From assembly GCA_028583685.1 (NCBI GenBank), contig JAMXIF010001253.1, positions 28,964,158 to 29,028,157 on the forward strand: DNA of 64,000 nucleotides, read 5' to 3'. Below the pieces are notes generated by a model. That model was not told where the DNA came from, searched no databases, and worked only from the letters and a program-made list of their open reading frames with translations. Origin of the DNA: Petaurus breviceps papuanus. Lineage: Eukaryota > Chordata > Mammalia > Diprotodontia > Petauridae. Shown here piece by piece: positions 42,400 to 52,700 of this stretch. How positions within the stretch are numbered: the stretch's first letter is position 1; every line of letters starts with the position of its first letter. A program made the translations under genes and the position numbers.

Positions 42400-42895
42400 T
42401 CCTGACAAAGGGGATAGGGAAGGCTTTATGGAGGAGGTGGTATTTTATTTGGACTTTAAAGGAAAAGTAGGAATTCATCAGGCAAAAGAGAAGAGGAACA
42501 TTCCATAACTGGGAACAGCATAGGAAAATGCCAAGACATAACAAGAAACCATAGGCTAGCAGGGTTTTTTAAACTTTTTCCATTTGCAATCCCTTCATCT
42601 CTTCTTAAACTGTGGATCATATCCCCATTTCCATAGGTTAGGTAGTGGGCTCTGTTCAGGAAAAAAATGGAATACAGTTTGCCTGGACTATGGAGTGTAT
42701 GGAGAAGAATAATATGAGATAAAACTGAAAAGTAGAATTGTGCCTGGCAGAATGTACATTTGGCCAATGAAGATTTTTGAGAAGAGTGTCATGACCAAGC
42801 CATAATTAGCCTGGCAGTGATTTGAAGGCTAGATTGTGGAAAAAGTGGTGGTAGGACATCTGGTAGGTGACTGTTACACTAGTCTAGTAGGGGAG
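42400..42895 (-). mobile_element. L2 LINE, 3' part
   Basis: GGAAGGCTTTATGGAGGAGG, TTTGGACTTTAAAGG, ACATTCCATAACTGGGAACA, GAAGATTTTTGAGAAGAGTG, GTTACACTAGTCTAGTAGG. Shares GACTTTAAAGGA and GGAATTCA spacing with 3558-3808. Internal segments are lost. Confidence 0.7.
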
Positions 42896-43113
42896 TGTGG
42901 GCGGCATCTACTAGGCTGGTCGCAACAGAGAGAGAATGGCATGGAAAGGAAAAGTAGTAGGATTGTTGCCACTGTGTGAATCTGAGCAAGGGATTTAATA
43001 TCTCTGAGCTTCAGGTTACTTATTTTAAAAATTAGGATAATAATACTTACTCCAAGAAGCAGCCTGACCTAGTAGATAGTCTTTGTATCATATGTGCATC
43101 TAAAGTATGAGAA

Positions 43114-43377
<264 letters not shown>

Positions 43378-43663
43378 TTAAACAGTACATGTTATTTCAT
43401 GCACCACTTCATTTGATGAGCATATGCCCCAGAGTAAGTGTGAGATAGGACACATGAACCTCTCTCAGCCCCTCAAGCCCCAGCGACTTTTCCCTTCTTA
43501 GAGGATACCACCACTCCTATTACTCTTTCCCTCGAATTCTTGCCTCTAACATACTGGTTATATTAGGGTGTGGACTACATGTTACATGCAAGTTTGACAA
43601 TCTGATGTGTTGGACAGAGTTTCCACACTGGGAGTTCCCTCACTCCACTAATAGGATCCTATA

Positions 43664-43840
43664 TTTAGAGCTATTAGGGACCTCAGAGGCCATAGTGCAA
43701 ACTTCCTCCTCCCCTCCCACCTTGATTTTACAGATAAGGAAACTAAGCCCAAGGGAGTTAAAGGATTTCCTCAAGGTCACATAAGTAGTAACCATCAGAG
43801 GCAGAATCTGAACCCAGGACCCAGAATCTGACTCCAGAGT
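43664..43840 (-). mobile_element. THER/MIR SINE
   Basis: ATTAGGGACCTCAGAGGCCA, TGATTTTACAGATAAGGAAA, CTCAAGGTCACATAAGTAG and CTGAACCCAGGACCCAGAAT in inverse order. Confidence 0.75.
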
Positions 43841-43842
43841 CA

Positions 43843-43922
43843 GTCAGTTAGACAACATTTATGAAGTACTTCCATTGTGCTAGGCTCTGGGAATACAAAT
43901 AAACAGAGAGAAAAACAGCTGG
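43843..43922 (-). mobile_element. L2 LINE terminus
   Basis: CAACATTTATGAAGTACTTC, CATTGTGCTAGGCTCTGGGA, ATACAAATAAACAGAGAG. Confidence 0.65.
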
Positions 43923-44662
43923 TGGGATGGAAAGGTACTCAGCTTAGACAAAGTTCTATGGAGATGAGTCAGCAGTATATCCTAGAGAGAAATGAAACCT
44001 CTGTGACATGGGCTTTCATAAATTGCTGGTTCTGAAAGGAACCAACCAATCAGAAAGTGAGACCTCAGGGGCAGAGCCAATTCTCTTTCCACTATTCCAC
44101 AAAACAGAATTGACTACCTCGAAAACTGTCTAGCCTAAAACTTAATCTACCTCCCTCCCTCACACTGTTGTGAGGAAGAAAATGCTTTGTAAACTTTAAA
44201 GCACTATATACCTGTGACTTATCTTTATTGCTATTGCCAGGCAGACAGCCCCAGTTCTATCCTCATTGCTTTGGGGATGGTAGAAGGAAGTCAGTGGGAG
44301 AGAGAGACAACAATCAGAGAATGGGTGACTATCAAAGATATCCTAGAAGGGACTAGAACATTGGACAGGGGACTCTACATGGTGATATATACATGAGCAC
44401 ACACATATATATTATGTATGTGTGCATGAGTGTGTGTGTATGCTAGGATTTTTCAGCCCCATTTGGCATAGCAACTCCTTTTTCATTTCCTTCATACTGT
44501 CACTGAAATATCTGCCTGGTGCCAGTGAACTACTTCTGACTCATATATCTTGTAGCTCTTCCCTCTGCATACATTCCCCAGGTCCAAAGGATTGTAGTCC
44601 CAGCTTGCATCCTCATACTCCTAAGTAGCCCAGTTACCCCCAGACCAGATGTATCTCTGACC
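43923..44662. other. Mostly unclassified, with a MIR tail
   Basis: 44160-44235 resembles a MIR tail (GTTGTGAGGAAGAAAATGC, TTTGTAAACTTTAAAGC). The rest is unrecognised, with short ATAC/GTGT runs near 44395-44440. Confidence 0.4.
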
Positions 44663-44792
44663 CTCTTTTCTTTTTTTTTCTTTTTGGAGGGGGAAGGTAG
44701 GGCAATTGGGGTTAAGTGGCTTGCCCAAGGTCCCACAGCTAGTTTTTGTGTTAAGTGTCTGAGATCAGATTAGTGTCTAAGGCCGGATTCCT
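44663..44792 (-). mobile_element. tRNA-derived A-tailed SINE, partial
   Basis: Poly-T side then GGGCAATTGGGGTTAAGTGG, CTTGCCCAAGGTCCCACAGC and AAGGCCGGATTCCTCC. The head is missing and the segment AGATCAGATTAGTGTCTAAG looks like a small internal duplication. Confidence 0.8.
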
Positions 44793-44934
44793 CCTTTTCT
44801 GAATAAGAAATTTCAACCCCCTTCTACTTCGGGAACTTAGATTCCAGGACAGCTATGGTATCCAAACTTTGGAAACTTGTGCCCAGTGCTGGGGCCAATA
44901 ATATAAACCAATTCTCCAAATATCAAGGAATATC

Positions 44935-45532
44935 AGAGTCACAGAATTTCAGGCTATTTAAATAGTCCAACCCACACCTGAACAAGAATCCCCTACTTAT
45001 ACCACAAATGATCATCAAACCTTTGCTTGAAGACCCTCAGTGATAGAAACCTGATAGACCACCTGAGGTAGCCAACTCTGCTTTGGGATGGCAATAATTA
45101 TTTAGAATTTTTTTTTCCTGTGTCTAGTTTAAATCAGCCTCTTTTCAACTATCCACTATCCTCTGGGGTCAAGCAGACAGGTCTTCAAATACCTGAAGAC
45201 AGTAATTACTTCCCCTTCCCACCCCAGTCCTCTCTTTACCTCTTCCTTGAACTGCTCAGTAACTGTTCCTCACATAACATGGTTTCAAGAGCTTTCACCA
45301 TCCTGGTCACTCTCCTCACAATCTGCTTTTAATGTTCTCCTTGAACTGAATGAGGGACTTCAGGTATGCTCTAGCCAGGCCAGAAGCACCGTTTCTTGTG
45401 CTGGATACCACGCTTACATTTTGGAAATGTAACATAAGATTCAATTGGCTCTTCTGGCAGCATGTCAAGGCATTGACTTATATTAAGCTTGCAGTCAATC
45501 TCATTTCTTTAGTGATGTGAACTATTATCAAA
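44935..45532 (-). mobile_element. L3/CR1 LINE, 3' part
   Basis: One of the clearer L3 copies: TCACAGAATTTCAGGC, AACCTTTGCTTGAAGACCCT, CAGCCTCTTTTCAACTATCC, TTCAAGAGCTTTCACCATCC (inverse of GGATGGTGAAGG), TTGTGCTGGATACCACGC, TTGGCTCTTCTGGCAGCATG and TTAAGCTTGCAGTCAATC. About 0.6 kb. Confidence 0.82.
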
Positions 45533-45554
45533 GAATCACAGAATTTCTTAGTAA

Positions 45555-45725
45555 AAGAGAATTAATGAATGTAAAAGCATTTATTAGGCATGCACTATGC
45601 ACCAAGCACTGTGTTAAGTCCTGGGGATACAAATGCAAGCAAACAAGATGTTTGATACCTTCCCTCAAGGAACTTATTTTCTAATGGAAGGAGAAGACAC
45701 ATAAAGGGGAGCTAGAATGAAGGGA
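45555..45725 (-). mobile_element. L2 LINE terminus
   Basis: AAGCATTTATTAGGCATGCA, CACCAAGCACTGTGTTAAGT, CCTGGGGATACAAATGC, CTTCCCTCAAGGAACTTATT, TTCTAATGGAAGG. Textbook inverse L2 3' end. Confidence 0.85.
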
Positions 45726-45764
45726 AGGTAAATTCAAGGCAACATGGAGTAGAAATGGCCAGGA

Positions 45765-46130
45765 TAGGTTGTGATGATCTGGTTCCATGCAAGATAAGGT
45801 ATGGTCTAACCAGGGCAATTAGGTAGCACAGTGAATAGAGTGCTGAGCCTGGAATCAGGAGGACTCCTCTTTGTGTGTTCAAATCTGGCCTCTGACACTT
45901 GCTAGCTGTGTAACTCTGGGCAAGTCACTTAACCCTGTTTGCCTCAGTTTCCTCATCTGTAAAATGAGCTGAAGAAGGAAGTGGCAAACTGCTCCAGTAT
46001 CTCTTCTAAGAAAACCCCTAATGGGGTCACAAAGAGTCAGACACAACTAAAAAACTCCTGAACTGAGCCAGGGCAGAAGACAGTGATTTTATCCCTTGTT
46101 CTGGAGACTACTGGAAAATTCATCTATCAG
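45765..46130 (-). mobile_element. L3/CR1 fragment split by Mar-1
   Basis: AAGGTATGGTCTAACCAGGG at left and GCAGAAGACAGTGATTTTAT, CCCTTGTTCTGGAGACTAC at right of the insertion rejoin as the inverse of the L3 stretch containing CTCTGCCCTGGTCAGACC. Confidence 0.7.
45810..46075 (+). mobile_element. Mar-1 SINE, full length, with 8-bp TSD
   Basis: ATTAGGTAGCACAGTGAATA, GTTCAAATCTGGCCTC, CTGTAACTCTGGGCAAGTCA, GTTTGCCTCAGTTTCCTCAT, GGAAGTGGCAAACTGCTCCA, CCCCTAATGGGGTCACAAAG, AGTCAGACACAACT. Flanks CCAGGGCA at 45810-45817 and 46068-46075. A duplicated stretch (GACTCCTCTTTGTGTGTTC) is inserted before the B box. Confidence 0.9.
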
Positions 46131-46319
46131 AACCTGGCATCAGGATCAGCTTAAGAATTCCAGTGGAACAGGGATGATAATGATGAGGGCCAGAATTCAA
46201 GAAGCCTGGTTTGGAAATGGGCAGAAACTAAGAGAACGTCTAATTCAACTAATACCCAGAAAAAGCATGACCCAATAAATGGACATTCAGCTTCTGCTAG
46301 AAGGAAAGTTTTCAATGAG

Positions 46320-46557
46320 GAGTGGCTTGTTGTCATTCATACTATGTTTGGCCAGCTCTAATTGTTAGGAAGTTTCTTCCCCTGACATTTAGTTGAAATT
46401 TGCCTCTTTGCAAAGTCTACTCATTGTTTTTGGTTCTATCTTCTAGGGGAAAATAGCACAAATCTAGCACCTCTTCCATAAATACTCTACAAATCCTTGA
46501 CGACAATGGAAAAATTTATTCTTGAGTCTCCTCTTCTCCAGGTTATAAAAAAACCCA
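46320..46557 (-). mobile_element. L3/CR1 LINE fragment
   Basis: GCCAGCTCTAATTGTTAGGA, AGTTTCTTCCCCTGACAT, TTGCCTCTTTGCAAAGTCTA, GAGTCTCCTCTTCTCCAGGT. This is the inverse of the L3 segment found in sense at 50215-50470. Confidence 0.75.
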
Positions 46558-46559
46558 GG

Positions 46560-46690
46560 TCAAGTCAACAAACATTTATTAAGTGTTCACTCTGGACCAT
46601 GTGCTATACTAAGTGCTAGAGATACAAAGAAAATCAAAAAACTAAAAACCCAGTCCCTGTTCTCAAAGAGTTCAAAGTCAATAGATCCAG
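46560..46690 (-). mobile_element. L2 LINE terminus
   Basis: CAACAAACATTTATTAAGTG, GTGCTATACTAAGTGCTAGA, GATACAAAGAAAATC, CAGTCCCTGTTCTCAAAGAG. Confidence 0.82.
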
Positions 46691-46924
46691 TTTCTTGGAT
46701 TGATCTTTATAGAAGAAGGTCTCCCATCCTTTACTTAGGTAGTTGATTATTTGAACCTAAAGGCAGTACTTTACATTTAGCCCTCATAAACACCAGAACA
46801 GCTGGTTTCATATGTTATGATCTGAGGGACCAAAAGAATATCCTAACCATAAATATCTTATTAGTCTTGATGCTTAAAAGTAGTCACACTTTAAGTTAAA
46901 TCAGAAAATCTCTTTGAAAATTAA

Positions 46925-47060
46925 AGTTTATTTATTCATTCAATAAATATTTATTGAGTGCTTACTATGTTCAAAGAATTAAGCTAGGTTTGGGGATCCC
47001 AAGATAAATTAGTCCCCAAAGCTTATAATCAAGAGGTAAGACAAGTGATGAACAAGTAAC
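46925..47060 (-). mobile_element. L2 LINE terminus
   Basis: TCATTCAATAAATATTTATT, GAGTGCTTACTATGTTC, GGGGATCCCAAGATAAATTA, GCTTATAATCAAGAGG. Confidence 0.75.
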
Positions 47061-47099
47061 TACAATACAACATAGTACTTTTCCATGGAAAGTCATGGA

Positions 47100-48010
47100 A
47101 AATTAACAAACATTTATTAATGGCTTACTATCGGTCAAATATACAAATATAATCAGAAAGATATTTCTTACCCCAAAGGTTTTGCATTCTAATAAGGGAA
47201 AACAACACTTTGAAGAAAATTGAAGGGGATAGAAGGCATAAGAAAGAGGAGAAGAAGAAGAAGAAGAAGAAGAAGAAGAAGAAGAAGAAGAAGAAGAAGA
47301 AGAAGAAGAAGAAGAAGAAGAAGAAGAAGAAGAAGAAGAAGAGAAGGGAACAGGTAGTACCCAAGCAAAGACATGTTAGACAAAGTCTGGAGACTTGAGA
47401 GTGCAATCTGGAGGGGGAAGGAAGACATGGCTGACCTGGGCAGTTTCCTTAAAATGTAGTCTCTGGGATGAGTCAGCCAATCAAAGGAAGACACCACAGA
47501 GAAAAAGAATATTTCCAAGGTTAAAAGTCCAGAGGAGAAGTGAACTTTCAAAGTAAAAAGATGTTTTTAGCATCGTACAGAAAGTCCAGAGAATCAGGAG
47601 TGTTACCTGGAAAGGAATGAAGTGCAGAAAAGCTGTATGAACAAAAGGAGATGTGAGGATCAGGAAAGGCTTAATGAAAATAATCTCATTGGAGCTGAAC
47701 CTTAAATAATGGAAATAATTTCAATATGTGGTGGGGAAGAAAAACAAATTCCAGACTTAAGGGGACAATATAAGCAAAGGCAAGCACTCTCCAAAGTTTA
47801 GAACATGTTCACAGGATGGTAAGTAGCCCAATTTGGTTGAAGAGTAAGATATGTGAAAGGTAGTAGTGAGATATAAAATTGGAAAGATAGACATACTCAG
47901 ATTATGAAGGGCCTGAAATGCTACGTTAAAGAATTTGGAATATATTCTGAAGGCAATGGGGAGCCAATGAATGTTTTTGAGCTGTGCTCTAGAAATATTA
48001 ATCCAAGATA
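47100..48010 (-). mobile_element. L2 LINE 3' region, interrupted
   Basis: Terminus CAAACATTTATTAATGGCTT and TTTTGCATTCTAATAAGGG at 47105-47200, then 47650-48005 with GGCTTAATGAAAATAATCTC, CATTGGAGCTGAACC, TATGAAGGGCCTGAAATGC and TCTGAAGGCAATGGGGAGCC. The last is the inverse of the coding stretch for an IAFRIKFKLL-like motif. The middle holds the GAA run and unrecognised sequence. Confidence 0.7.
47251..47340. repeat. Pure GAA trinucleotide run
   Basis: Thirty uninterrupted GAA units. Long GAA/TTC runs are known to form triplexes and to be unstable. Poly-Lys, poly-Phe and poly-Leu frames here are artefacts. Confidence 0.98.
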
Positions 48011-48759
48011 GTCTTGCCTAAAGACTTCTCTAGACTCCTACTTATCCTATGATAGACAGGCATAAAATTTAGCCATTCTAAGCCACCATAACACTTGGAG
48101 ATCTAAGACACATTTTTTTTTTTCCAGATACTTAAAATGTCAGTCCCCAGCAATATCCCAGGTCTCTAATCTGATGTAAAGGAAGCATTGCATTCATATG
48201 CTGTATCCTATACTGTGGATGCCACCTTCCCAAAGCTGTCTACTCACCCTCACTTCTCAGTTAATCCCAGCTCTGTGGTTAGAGTTTGAGAACACAGGAG
48301 AATATATTATTTGTTCCAGATTTTTCTTAATGTGGTTGCCTTGTGACCCCCACCCTTTCCACTCCACCTCCCTAAATTGAGGCTAATAATATTCTATGCA
48401 AAGGTAATAGGGTTTGCAAAAGTGCCTGGGGCTTCTTGGAAGAAAGGCTCCTCCAAAGTATATGACTACACTTGATATTATAAGCCAGGCCTTCTGCCGG
48501 CCACCTTTCAACCCACTCGGCAGGGGCAGTCCAATAACTCCTCTTACTTGTTTCCACTTGTGACTGGAAAAAAGCTCAATCTCCAACAGAATGACCCGAC
48601 CACAGGTTCTCTGAGTTCACTGTACTGTGAGGCTACATGACACCCTCCCCTTGAAGTCAGGGCTAAGTGGGGAAAGCCACCATTCTGAATAGTCCTGATG
48701 CTGTGATTTAAAGCAATATGAAGTTCCGTAATGATAAAAAATATATATATTTCATTAAT
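48011..48759. other. Unclassified sequence
   Basis: Two overlapping minus frames at 48372-48586 have no domain. No repeat recognised. Confidence 0.35.
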
Positions 48760-48924
48760 CCAAGGGGCAATTTGTCTGAAAAAGTTTTGTGGGTTTTAAT
48801 GGGCTCCAAGTTCAATATGAATCAGCAGTGTGACATGGTAGTCAAAAAAATGTTAATGCAATCTTGAGATACATTGAGTGTTTTGGTTTCCTGGAATAAA
48901 GAGGTGATAGTGCTGTTGTATTCA

Positions 48925-49076
48925 TAGGCTCATAGACCCACAGCTGGAAGGGTCCTCAGAAGCCTTATAGTTCAATCTTTTCACTTTACATATGAGGGAA
49001 CTGAGGGCCAGGGAGATCATGGCGGTCTGCATCGGAGGCAGGATTAGATACATAGCAGGCTCCAGAACCAATGTTC
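48925..49076 (-). mobile_element. THER/MIR SINE inside L3
   Basis: AGGCTCATAGACCCACAGCT, GGAAGGGTCCTCAGAAGCC, ACATATGAGGGAACTGAGGG, GAGGCAGGATTAGATACATA, CAGAACCAATGTTCTCCC in inverse SINE order. Confidence 0.65.
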
Positions 49077-49284
49077 TCCCATATCACATCTGGAATATTT
49101 TAGTTCTGGGCCCCCACAGTTTAGGAAGAAAGTTAATAAACTGGAGATTATCCAATCAAGGGCAATCAGGATGGCAAGAGGACTTCAAGTCCGTGCTTTA
49201 TGAGGATCAACTGAAGAAGCCAAGAATTTTTAGCTTAGAGAAGGTTCAGGGGGTCCTGAGAGCTGTCTTCAAGATGGAATGAAT

Positions 49285-49695
49285 AAGCAATTTTTGCTAT
49301 CATAAATACTCAAAATAATTATAAAGGAACTAGGAAGAAATATGTTATCTGAATCCAGAGAAAGAACTGAGAAACAGAAGTATGTGCTGAATGATTTTAC
49401 ATATACATATACACATATATATGTATGTGTGTGTGTGTGTGCGTGTGTGTGTGTGGTGGCCATCTCTAGTGGGGGGGTGAGGGGAGGGGCAAGGGATATA
49501 GGAAGGGAAGGAAAAGATGAAAAAAATTACATGGTAACTTTGTTGTATATTTAAAAGGAATAGCAAGTCATACATAGTAGATTTGCAGTTTCATGAGCAG
49601 TCATCTTTTTTTTATTATATTATGCTATGGAAATTCTTGTTTTATTTCATAAATTAAAAATAAAATAAATTTTCAAAAAAACAAAACTATTTACT
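49285..49695 (+). mobile_element. L1 LINE 3' UTR with A tail
   Basis: TATGTTATCTGAATCCAGAG, AAAGAACTGAGAAACAGAAG, then a (TATACA)/(TG)n tract at 49400-49455, GTAACTTTGTTGTATATTTA, TTTGCAGTTTCATGAGC and an A-rich end at 49655-49687. Inserted within the L3 between 49280 and 50200. Confidence 0.75.
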
Positions 49696-49809
49696 AAGGC
49701 ATGAAAATGGTGGATTTTGTGTTTGTGGAAGAAATACCCACATCACTGAAATCACAAAGTCTCTAAAATACTAAAGCAATCTAGTTCTTTGTGACTAAAA
49801 CAATAAAGA

Positions 49810-50195
49810 TGGAAAAATGAATAGACCAGGAGTGGGGAAACTGAGGTCTTGAGGCCACAAATGGTGCTCTAGGTCCTCAAGTGTGGCCTAAACATCAAAG
49901 GCTCACACTTGAGGACCTACAGAGCCACATGTGGCCTCAAGGCCACAGGTTCCCCACCCCTGGAATAGACCATTGATCCTGGAGTCAGGAAGACCTTATT
50001 TCAAATGTAGGCACAGACACCTAGGTGAGTCCCTTAATCCTCCATCTGCCATAGTTTCCTCATGAGTAAGAGAAGGATAATAATAGCACCTACTTTCAAG
50101 AGTTGTCATGAGAATAAAACTAGATATTAGCTTGTAAATCACTTTGCACAGTTTAGAGTGCTATAGAAATGCTAGATACTATTATGACTATTATT
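49810..50195 (+). mobile_element. THER/MIR SINE split by a MITE
   Basis: The SINE starts left of the MITE (AATGAATAGAC) and continues at 49971 with CATTGATCCTGGAGTCAGGA, AGACCTTATTTCAAATG, TTAATCCTCCATCTGCC, AGAGTTGTCATGAGAATAAA, GAAATGCTAGATACTATTAT. The target lies in the tRNA-like head. Confidence 0.8.
49827..49962. mobile_element. Palindromic hAT-type MITE, copy 3, with perfect TSD
   Basis: 136 bp, almost fully self-complementary: CAGGAGTGGGGAAACTGAGG at left mirrors CCACAGGTTCCCCACCCCTG at right, and CTCTAGGTCCTCAAGTGTGG mirrors CACACTTGAGGACCTACAGA. Exact 8-bp TSD GAATAGAC at 49819-49826 and 49963-49970. Confidence 0.95.
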
Positions 50196-50854
50196 ATAAG
50201 TAGTTGAAGAGCTATCATTTGGAAAAGGGATTAGACTTGTTGGGTTTGAGCCCAGCAGGGCAGACTCTAAGAGCAATGGGTAGGAGTTGCAAAGAAGCAC
50301 TTTTAGGTTGGTCATAAAGAGGGGGGAATCCAAGTGCCTAATAATTAGAGTAATCCAAAGGGAGGAATGGGGCAGCTGTGGGGGTGGTGGGCTCTCCCTC
50401 ATTGCAGGATTTCAAGTAGACAATATATGACCTCTTGTCAAGAATGGTGTAATGGGGGCTAGGTAAGGCAGGCCACGTGTTGTAGTAGATCTCTACTCAG
50501 CTCCTTTTCCCACTCTTAAGATTCAGTAATTCTATGACACTGAAGCAAGTTAGGTCCCATTTATAACTTAGTAAATCGCCTTCCAGGATTTTGTTTTCAC
50601 CTGAAAAACTTATCCCCCTGCCAGCAAGCAGCCTAGGGATGAGCCTACCCAGATTAACTGAGACGGGCCCTTGTACAACAGCAATACCATCCATCACTGG
50701 CCCACACCCCAAGAATTTCCAGCTTGGTGTAACCTGTCAGAACTTGTACCTCACTGGCATAGCCTTAAAGAACCCAAGGTCACCTCAATGCCAAAATGAG
50801 ACATCACCAAAGAACCTTAGTCAAGGCCCAGCCCTTCACTAATATTTTTTTTAA

Positions 50855-51080
50855 GATGGCTCATATTTATACAGCACTCAGATGTCACAAAACACTTTAG
50901 TTCTTCTCCCTAGCTTAATTTGATAATAATCTTGCAGGGTAGTAGTAATACAAGTGTCATTTCTGTTTTAGAGATTAAAAAACCGAGGTCCAGAAGAATT
51001 AAATGACATGCCCAAATAATTAGGTAGTGACAGAACTGAGCCCAGAGCCTAGGTTTTCTGACTAGGACTCCAATAGACCA
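50855..51080 (-). mobile_element. MIR SINE
   Basis: ATATTTATACAGCACTCAGA, AAAACACTTTAGTTCTTC, AAAACCGAGGTCCAGAAGAA, CATGCCCAAATAATTAGGTA, CCTAGGTTTTCTGACTAGGA in inverse MIR order. Confidence 0.75.
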
Positions 51081-51129
51081 CATTTCTCTAAATCTTTATA
51101 TTTGGACAGTATTTCCTCTTTTGCAAGGC

Positions 51130-51325
51130 ATTTGGTGTAGCATTATAAAATCTGATCCTCACTAGAAGCCCGGGGCAGATGGCAGAGATAGCATCATTCC
51201 TAATGGGAAGATGAGTTATTTGGGGCCAGAGGAGCAAAGGGATTTGCCCCTGCTCACACAGCTAGCAAGTGACAAATGCCTGCTCTTGAACCAAGGTCTT
51301 TAAGGTTGGAGTCCAAAACTTCTCC
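51130..51325 (-). mobile_element. MIR-type SINE
   Basis: AAAATCTGATCCTCACTAGA, GAAGATGAGTTATTTGGGG, CCCCTGCTCACACAGCTAGC, CTTGAACCAAGGTC. Diverged. Confidence 0.6.
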
Positions 51326-51747
51326 TACCATACCACACCATATGTCATCTTGTTGTCCTTTAAAGAACAAATGAACACATAATGCAAACATTTGTTGGTT
51401 TAATTCATGTTTGATACATTAATTTGGTATTCATTGGTGGAGGACAGAGTATTTTGACTGTGTCAATAAAACTGGTGAATTCTGGCTCCTGCCCTTGGTC
51501 ACATTGGCCATCTTTGTGTAGAAGAGTTCAGTTTCATAGTCCTTAGAGGAATTCACATGATTCTATCTATATCTAATCCTAGGGTTCACAATGGACACAG
51601 TGTACCATTTCAAACCAGAACTGTAAGCCCTAACTAAAGAAAATTTTTCCCCCAGTTGCCTTTGCAGCACTGGGCTAATAATGACCAAAAGCCATAGTGT
51701 ATTTCTCAAGATTGTTCAATTTTTGAAGAACCTCCCCCCAATATTAT

Positions 51748-52028
51748 GAGGCAGCTTAGATGGCAGAAGATAGAGAGCCGAGTCTTGAGTCAAAAAGACT
51801 TGAGTTCAAATCTAGATTCAGACATTTACTAAGTGATGCTGGGCAAGTCATTTAACCTCTATTTACCTCCATTTCCTCATCTATAAGTGGGAATAATAAT
51901 AGCACTTACATTCCTGGGCTGCTGTGAGGATCAAATGAGATAATAATTACAAAATACTTTGAGTAGTGCCTGGCACATAGTAAGCACCATATAAACATTA
52001 GCTATTATTATTATTATTATTATTATTA
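51748..52028 (+). mobile_element. THER/MIR SINE, full length
   Basis: AGGCAGCTTAGATGGCAGAA, GAGTTCAAATCTAGATTC, GATGCTGGGCAAGTCATTTA, TTTCCTCATCTATAAGTGGG, GCTGCTGTGAGGATCAAATG, AGTGCCTGGCACATAGTAAG and an (ATT)n end. Confidence 0.88.
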
Positions 52029-52358
52029 GATTTTTGTCTTTATTAATTTGTTTGTTTACTTTTAGTTTACAAGATTCAGTTCCACAATCCCTTGAGTTTC
52101 AAATTTTCTCCCCTTCCCTCTTCTCCTCCCCGCCCATGGTGGCATACAATCAAGTATAAGATCTGCAAATACTTTCACATTAGACATTAGTCAGGTTGTA
52201 AAGAAGGATTGTAACTGATGGAATGAACAATGGGAAAGAGGAAACAAAACCAAACAAGAAATAGAAAGAGAGCAGGTAGTTTGCTTCAATCTGCATTCAA
52301 ACTCTGTTCTTTCTAGTTCTTTCTCTGAATGTAGGCATCTCCTTCCATTATGAAGCGA
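52029..52358 (-). mobile_element. L1 LINE 3' end
   Basis: Closely matches 15135-15470: GTCTTTATTAATTTGTTTGT, TTACTTTTAGTTTACAAGAT, CTGCAAATACTTTCACATTA, GGAATGAACAATGGGAAAGA, GGTAGTTTGCTTCAATCTGC. Inserted in the (ATT)n tail of the SINE; ATTATTATTATT lies on both sides. Confidence 0.85.
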
Positions 52359-52549
52359 TTATTATTATTATTTATTTATTTATTTGTTTGCAATCCCATC
52401 ATTTTCTATAGCACTCTATTTTCAGTGCTTAGTATAAACAATGAAGAAAGGTAAGTCTGACTCTCCTCTTTTGCAGCTCACCATCCTGACTCCAGTACCC
52501 ATTGTCTTCCTGCTGTTTCCTGGATACAGGATGCTGTAGTTTTAGGCAG

Positions 52550-52700
52550 GAAATTGACATTTACAATCTGAGGAACCTTAGCTGGGTCCCTTCATCAGTC
52601 TGGGTCCTCAGTTTTCCCTTGTGTAAAACGAGCAGGTTGTACTAAATTTTCTCCAAGTTCTCTCCAACTCTAAAGGCTAATCCTCTGATTGTTAAGGTCC
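52550..52700 (+). mobile_element. THER SINE 3' half
   Basis: CTGGGTCCCTTCATCAGTC, CAGTTTTCCCTTGTGTAAAA, CGAGCAGGTTGTACTAAATT, CTCTCCAACTCTAAAGGC. Confidence 0.6.

Larger units (their letters stand above)
48760..50530 (+). mobile_element. L3/CR1 LINE split by three insertion layers
   Basis: L3 segments at 48785-48924 (GCTCCAAGTTCAATATGAAT, CAGCAGTGTGACATGGTAGT), 49077-49280 (CATCTGGAATATTTTAGTTC, GGGCAATCAGGATGGCAAGA, TTAGCTTAGAGAAGG) and 50200-50480 (GGGATTAGACTTGTTGGG, AATGGGTAGGAGTTGCAAAG, TGGTGGGCTCTCCCTCATTG) are consecutive in the family consensus as I recall it. They are separated by a MIR, an L1 3' end and a SINE holding a MITE. Confidence 0.8.

Noticed and set aside
47128-47551. Poly-Phe, poly-Leu and poly-Lys open frames
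   Set aside because: Produced by the GAA run; the flanking parts are L2 or unclassified sequence.
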